Positions 60,174 through 64,000 of a stretch of 64,000 bases of DNA are shown piece by piece. The translations under genes were made by a program, and so were the position numbers. Source of the stretch: Sanguibacter sp. HDW7 (GTDB taxonomy: Bacteria; Actinomycetota; Actinomycetes; Actinomycetales; Cellulomonadaceae); the NCBI RefSeq assembly GCF_011300875.1, contig NZ_CP049862.1, positions 434,001-498,000 on the forward strand, in the 5' to 3' direction. The number at the start of each line of letters is the position of its first letter. Positions within the stretch are counted from its first letter, which is position 1. Under the pieces are notes generated by a model. It was not told where the DNA came from. It searched no databases and saw only the letters and a list, made by a program, of their open reading frames with translations.

Positions 60174-62201
60174 ATGACCAGGACCGACGTTCCTGCCGAC
60201 GACGCATCCGCGCAGCCCACCCCTCCCGGTGTGTCGGGCGATGCCCGCGTGCTCGAGGCCGAGCCCGCGCCCGGCGCCGACCCGGCGTCGGTCGTCGCGA
60301 GTCTCCGCCCGCCGTTCGCGCTCCTCGCCCGCGAGGGCGGCGACGTCGAGGTGCTCACGGGCACCGCGGTCGACGTCGACCTGCTCGACGAGATCCCGCT
60401 GCACGACGCGGCCGGCCGTCCGCGGGAGGTGCTCGCGCTCGTGCCGTTCCGGCAGGTGCGTGAGCTCGGCTTCGACGCGGTCGACGACGACGCCCCGCTG
60501 CGCTGCCTCGTCGTCGACGAGCGCCGCGTCCTTGTGCGGGCCGACGCGCTCGCGGCGTTGCCCGCGGAGCCCGTCGACGTGGTCGACGAGGGCTTCGACA
60601 TCGACGACGACGCGTACGCGCAGACCGTGCGGCGGGTCGTGACCGACGAGATCGGGCGTGGGTCGGGCTCGAGCTTCGTCGTGCGCCGTGACCGCCGGGG
60701 GCGCGTCGACGCGGACGCCGTGACCGCGGCGCTCACGTGGTTCCGCAGCCTGCTCGCGACGGAGACGGGCGCGTACTGGACGTTCGCGATCGTCACGGAG
60801 GGGCACGTCGCGGTCGGTGCGACGCCCGAGGTCCACGTGTCGGTGCGCGACGGCGAGGTGACGATGACGCCGATCTCGGGGACGCTCCGGCACGGTGCCG
60901 AGCCACCGACGCGCGAGCAGATGCTCGAGTTTCTCGCGTCGACCAAGGAGACCGAGGAGCTCTTCATGGTCGTCGACGAGGAGCTCAAGATGATGAGCGC
61001 GGTCTGCCCGGACGGCGGGCGCGTCTCGGGACCGTTCCTGCGGCCGATGTCGCGCCTCACGCACACGGAGTACGCGCTCACGGGCCGTACGCACCTCGAC
61101 CCGCGGGACGTGCTGCGCGCGACGATGTTCGCGCCGACCGTCACGGGCTCGCCCATGCGTTCGGCGTGCACGGTCCTCACGCGGCACGAGGGACGTGGGC
61201 GCGGCTACTACTCGGGCGTCGCGGCGCTCTTCACGCCGCGCCCGGGCGCCGAGGGGGCCGCCGCCTCCCACGACCTCGACGCCCCGATCCTCATCCGCAC
61301 CGCGTACCTCGCGGGCGGCCGGCTCACGGTGCCGGCGGCCGCGACGATCGTGCGCCACTCCGACCCCGCCTCGGAGACGGCGGAGACGACCGCGAAGGCG
61401 TCGGGCGTCCTCGGGGCGCTCGGTGTCGTGCCGCGGCCCGTGCGCGCCCCGTCCCGGGACGGGGCGCACACGGACCCGGGCGTGCTCACCGCGCTCGCGG
61501 CCCGCAACGCCCGCCTCGCATCCTTCTGGCTCGAGGACCAGGGCGCACCCGCGACGGCCGGTCCTGTGGACGCACCGGCCACGACGGTGCCTGTGGGCAG
61601 GCCGACGCGCGCTGTCGTCGTCGACGCGGAGGACGCCTTCACGACGATGCTCGCCCACCAGCTCCGTCACCTCGGCCTCGAGGCCGTCGTCGTGCCCTGG
61701 GACGCCGTGACGGACGACGATCTCGACGCGGCCGACCTCGTCGTCGCCGGCCCCGGCCCGGGCGATCCCCGCGACGGCTCGCCGCGCCTCACGCGGCTCC
61801 ACGACGTCGTCGGGCGCCGGCTCGCGCAGCGCAGGCCGCTGCTCGCGGTGTGCCTGAGCCACCAGGTGGTCGCGCACCGGCTCGGGCTGCCCGTCGAGCC
61901 GCTGCCCGCGCCGCGGCAGGGGATTCCGCTCGAGATCGAACTCGACGGGCAGCAGGCGCTCGTCGGCTTCTACAACACCTTCGCGGCGTACGTCGCCCCG
62001 GGCACGGAGGCGCTGACGACGGACGTCGGCGAGGTGCGCGTCGCGGCGGGCGCGGCGGGCGAGGTCCACGTGCTGCGCGGGGAGGCGTTCGCGAGCGTCC
62101 AGGGCCATCTCGAGTCGGTCCTCTCGCGCGACGGCCTCGCGGTGCTGCGCACGCTCGTCGGGCACGCGCTCGCTGTGCGACCTGGCGTGCCGGCGGTCTG
62201 A
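60174..62201 (+). CDS. Anthranilate synthase TrpE-TrpG fusion (PhzE-like architecture)
   Basis: A 675-residue fusion. The N-terminal chorismate-binding domain (residues ~30-440) includes MTPISGTLRHGAEPP, TKETEELFMVVDEELKMM, LRPMSRLTHTEYALTG and GRGYYSGVAALF; the C-terminal glutamine amidotransferase domain (~478-670) has VVAGPGPGDPRDGSPR, the catalytic Cys in VCLSHQ (~residue 560, usual form CLGHQ) and the His/Glu pair in VQGHLES. It makes anthranilate from chorismate and glutamine; the same order occurs in PhzE, so aminodeoxyisochorismate synthesis cannot be fully excluded, but the trp leader argues for tryptophan. ATG 60174 is chosen for AGGAG at 60164-60168. Confidence 0.92.
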   Translation: MTRTDVPADDASAQPTPPGVSGDARVLEAEPAPGADPASVVASLRPPFALLAREGGDVEVLTGTAVDVDLLDEIPLHDAAGRPREVLALVPFRQVRELGFDAVDDDAPLRCLVVDERRVLVRADALAALPAEPVDVVDEGFDIDDDAYAQTVRRVVTDEIGRGSGSSFVVRRDRRGRVDADAVTAALTWFRSLLATETGAYWTFAIVTEGHVAVGATPEVHVSVRDGEVTMTPISGTLRHGAEPPTREQMLEFLASTKETEELFMVVDEELKMMSAVCPDGGRVSGPFLRPMSRLTHTEYALTGRTHLDPRDVLRATMFAPTVTGSPMRSACTVLTRHEGRGRGYYSGVAALFTPRPGAEGAAASHDLDAPILIRTAYLAGGRLTVPAAATIVRHSDPASETAETTAKASGVLGALGVVPRPVRAPSRDGAHTDPGVLTALAARNARLASFWLEDQGAPATAGPVDAPATTVPVGRPTRAVVVDAEDAFTTMLAHQLRHLGLEAVVVPWDAVTDDDLDAADLVVAGPGPGDPRDGSPRLTRLHDVVGRRLAQRRPLLAVCLSHQVVAHRLGLPVEPLPAPRQGIPLEIELDGQQALVGFYNTFAAYVAPGTEALTTDVGEVRVAAGAAGEVHVLRGEAFASVQGHLESVLSRDGLAVLRTLVGHALAVRPGVPAV

Positions 62202-62238
62202 CGAGCCGCCGAGCGTCGCACCTCGGACCTCCGGCGCA

Positions 62239-62282
62239 GCACGGCGCCCCCGCACCCTCGAAGGGGTGCGGGGGCGCCGTGC
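62239..62282. terminator. Bidirectional terminator
   Basis: A 19-bp perfect GC stem (62239-62257 with 62264-62282) with a 6-nt TCGAAG loop between the convergent trpEG and subtilase genes. Confidence 0.88.
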
Positions 62283-62291
62283 GCTACGAGG

Positions 62292-64000
62292 TCACCTCAC
62301 GAACGAGTGGTGACCCTTCGACCGCGTGATGTGGTCACGGTGCTTGTGGTGCTTCTTGCCCTTCGGCGGCTTCGTCGGCGACGACGCCGCGGGCATGGTG
62401 AGCACCTGGGCCCGCTCGCCCTCCTCGCCGTGGAGGTGGAGGACGAGCGCCTTCGCGCCCTTCGCCACGCCCGAGCCGAGCTTGTACCCGATGGTTCCGG
62501 GTGCGTCGACGTAGAGCGGGGAGTCGACGACGATGTCGGGGTCGGCCGCGTCGTACGCGATCGCACCCGACGTGTCGACGTCCTCGCCCGTGTACCCGGA
62601 GTACATGCCGACCTGGTAGGTCACCGGGAACGACGTGGCCCCCGCGGGCATGCCGATCGCCGCCGGGTCGACGGGGATGAGCAGCACGTTGGAGTCGAAC
62701 ACGTTGGTGTCGGTGTCACCCTCGGCGAGGTTCGCCGGGATGATCGAGACCGGCGCGCCCGTGCGGAGGTCGACGAGCAGCGCCTCGAGGAGGTCGGTGC
62801 TCGGGGCGTTCTGCACGTACACCTCGTAGTCGGCCCGGCCGTCGCCGTCGACGTCGAGGTCGACGTACGGGATGGTCGTGTTGCCGATGGTCGCCCAGTC
62901 GCCCCACGTGGCGATGCCGAACCAGAGCAGGCCGTCGGCGTAGCCGCCGGACCCCGCCACGGAACCGGCGCCGACGTACCGCAGGTCGCCCGCGCGCTCG
63001 GAGGCGATCGACACGCAGCCGGTCGTCACCTTGGCCGTGCACCTCGGCAGCTTGCCCGAGGTCTCGCCGAGCGTGAGGACGGACGCGAGCGAGGTGTACG
63101 CGCTCGAGCCGGAGCCCTGGTCGATGCCGGTGCCGCGCAGGCGGATCACCGGGTCGGCCTTCTTCGACGTCTGCACGGTCGCAGTGGTCTGCGAGGTCGG
63201 CTTGGCGGCGCCGTAGACGGGCACGCGGAGCTCGTCGCCCCGTGCGGTGAGGACGATGCGGCCCGACGCGTCGGCGACGAACTGCCGTGCCTCGGTGCCG
63301 CCCGTGTACGGGTTGACCTGCGTGGCGTCCATCGTCGGGTCGATCGTGCGACGCAGCTTCGAGGGCTGCACCGTCATCGTCACGGTGACCTTCGCGGTGC
63401 CGCCCGCGCGCACGCGCACGCTGGACGGCGAGACCGTGTACCTGACGCCCGGCTGGGTCGTCGCGGCCTCGTAGGTGACGCGGACGTCCTTCGTCGTGCG
63501 TCCGGTGTTGCGGACCGTCACGGTGCGACGCTCGGTGACCTTGCTCTTCGTGATGGGCGCGGCGACGACGCCGAACGACGCCGAGACGGCGCCCGAGCCT
63601 GCCGAGGCGTACGCGACGAGGTCGGTCGTCACGGCGGACAGCGCGTCGACGCGGCCGGCGCCCACGCGGGCGGGGCCGTAGATCGTGCCGTCCGACGTGT
63701 GCAGGTCGTGCGTCGCGGTGTTCATGATCGCTGCCTTGACGCGCTCGACGTCCCACGAGGGGTGCGTCGCGCGGACGAGCGCGGCGATGCCCGCGACGTG
63801 CGGTGCGGCCATCGACGTGCCGTTGATCGTCATCGAGCCGGAGCCCGTGCCCATGCCGACCGAGGTGATCGTGTCGCCGGGGGCGGTGACGTCGGGCTTG
63901 ACGACGCCGAGCGAGCCGTGGACGCCGCGCGACGTGAACGAGCTGATCGTGTCGGCGATCGACGGCGTGACGTCCTTGATCGTGCCCTGGAGCGAGCCGT
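62292..64000 (-). CDS. Secreted subtilisin-family (S8) serine protease, C-terminal part
   Basis: The frame is open to the window edge, so the N-terminus with the catalytic Asp and His lies beyond 64000. The visible ~569 residues begin in the catalytic domain (GVVKPDVTAPGDTI) and include the catalytic Ser motif INGTSMAAPHVAGIAAL. An Fn3/Ig-like region follows (RTVTVRNTGRTTKDVRVTYEA, VRVRAGGTAKVTVTM), then a long C-terminal domain with YVDLDVDGDGRADYEVYV, which looks like a Ca-binding DxDxDG loop. The tail is rich in Lys/His (KGKKHHKHRDH) and has no sortase motif. It should be an exported protease; the domain layout is that of large actinobacterial subtilases. Confidence 0.93.
   Translation of the reverse strand, partial: GSLQGTIKDVTPSIADTISSFTSRGVHGSLGVVKPDVTAPGDTITSVGMGTGSGSMTINGTSMAAPHVAGIAALVRATHPSWDVERVKAAIMNTATHDLHTSDGTIYGPARVGAGRVDALSAVTTDLVAYASAGSGAVSASFGVVAAPITKSKVTERRTVTVRNTGRTTKDVRVTYEAATTQPGVRYTVSPSSVRVRAGGTAKVTVTMTVQPSKLRRTIDPTMDATQVNPYTGGTEARQFVADASGRIVLTARGDELRVPVYGAAKPTSQTTATVQTSKKADPVIRLRGTGIDQGSGSSAYTSLASVLTLGETSGKLPRCTAKVTTGCVSIASERAGDLRYVGAGSVAGSGGYADGLLWFGIATWGDWATIGNTTIPYVDLDVDGDGRADYEVYVQNAPSTDLLEALLVDLRTGAPVSIIPANLAEGDTDTNVFDSNVLLIPVDPAAIGMPAGATSFPVTYQVGMYSGYTGEDVDTSGAIAYDAADPDIVVDSPLYVDAPGTIGYKLGSGVAKGAKALVLHLHGEEGERAQVLTMPAASSPTKPPKGKKHHKHRDHITRSKGHHSFVR

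Noticed and set aside
60174-62201. Phenazine biosynthesis gene phzE
   Set aside because: The architecture matches, but there are no other phz genes and a tryptophan attenuator precedes it.

Overview
The window is 64 kb of very GC-rich DNA (roughly 70% or more by eye). It has GTG/ATG starts, many leaderless-looking promoters, a RadA-DisA pair, a Rex / small basic ribosomal protein bS22 neighbourhood, and a TrpE-TrpG fusion behind an attenuator. This suits an actinobacterium of the Micrococcales, and a Cellulomonas/Oerskovia/Sanguibacter-like genome is my best guess. I see no rRNA, tRNA, phage, integrase, IS transposase or CRISPR array. It reads as an ordinary chromosomal segment with a light accessory layer of secreted proteins, paralogous lipoproteins and repeats.

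Layout: 0-5 kb holds an aldo/keto reductase end, a glutaminase/MFS pair, and a divergent MarR regulator with a flavodoxin-fold oxidoreductase. 5-9 kb holds an unusual family A DNA polymerase and trpS with a Trp-rich leader peptide. 9-23 kb holds three related lipoproteins interleaved with surE, a PfkB sugar kinase, an aldehyde dehydrogenase module (ald, DUF779, GAF regulator), pckG and a RamB-type regulator. 23-27 kb holds small membrane proteins, a proline iminopeptidase and two divergent metzincin-type metalloproteases. 27-33 kb is the glycerol cluster glpD-glpF-glpK with a divergent SorC/DeoR-type regulator. 33-40 kb holds N-acetylglutamate synthase, mutY, a secreted PPC-repeat protein, disA and radA. 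40-51 kb is an L-arabinose regulon: a LacI regulator, kinase-araD-araA, and a YtfQRT-YjfF-type ABC importer, with the same LacI-type operator in front of both operons. 51-57 kb holds an ABC-2 exporter, TrkA/TrkH potassium uptake and an AcuC-like deacetylase. 57-62 kb holds a small HTH protein, bS22, a HAD phosphatase, a glutaredoxin, rex and trpEG. 62-64 kb is the end of a secreted subtilisin.

The most notable non-genic signal is a family of at least five dispersed inverted repeats. All share one geometry, 25-bp arms around a 13-nt centre (63 bp), and related sequence words; a composite relative lies at 23.9 kb. Other points of note are two separate tryptophan leader peptides (for trpS and trpEG), an eight-unit 23-bp tandem array running out of the LacI gene, a 15-bp in-frame repeat inside the polymerase gene, and a recurring TAnnnT box 5-7 nt upstream of start codons.
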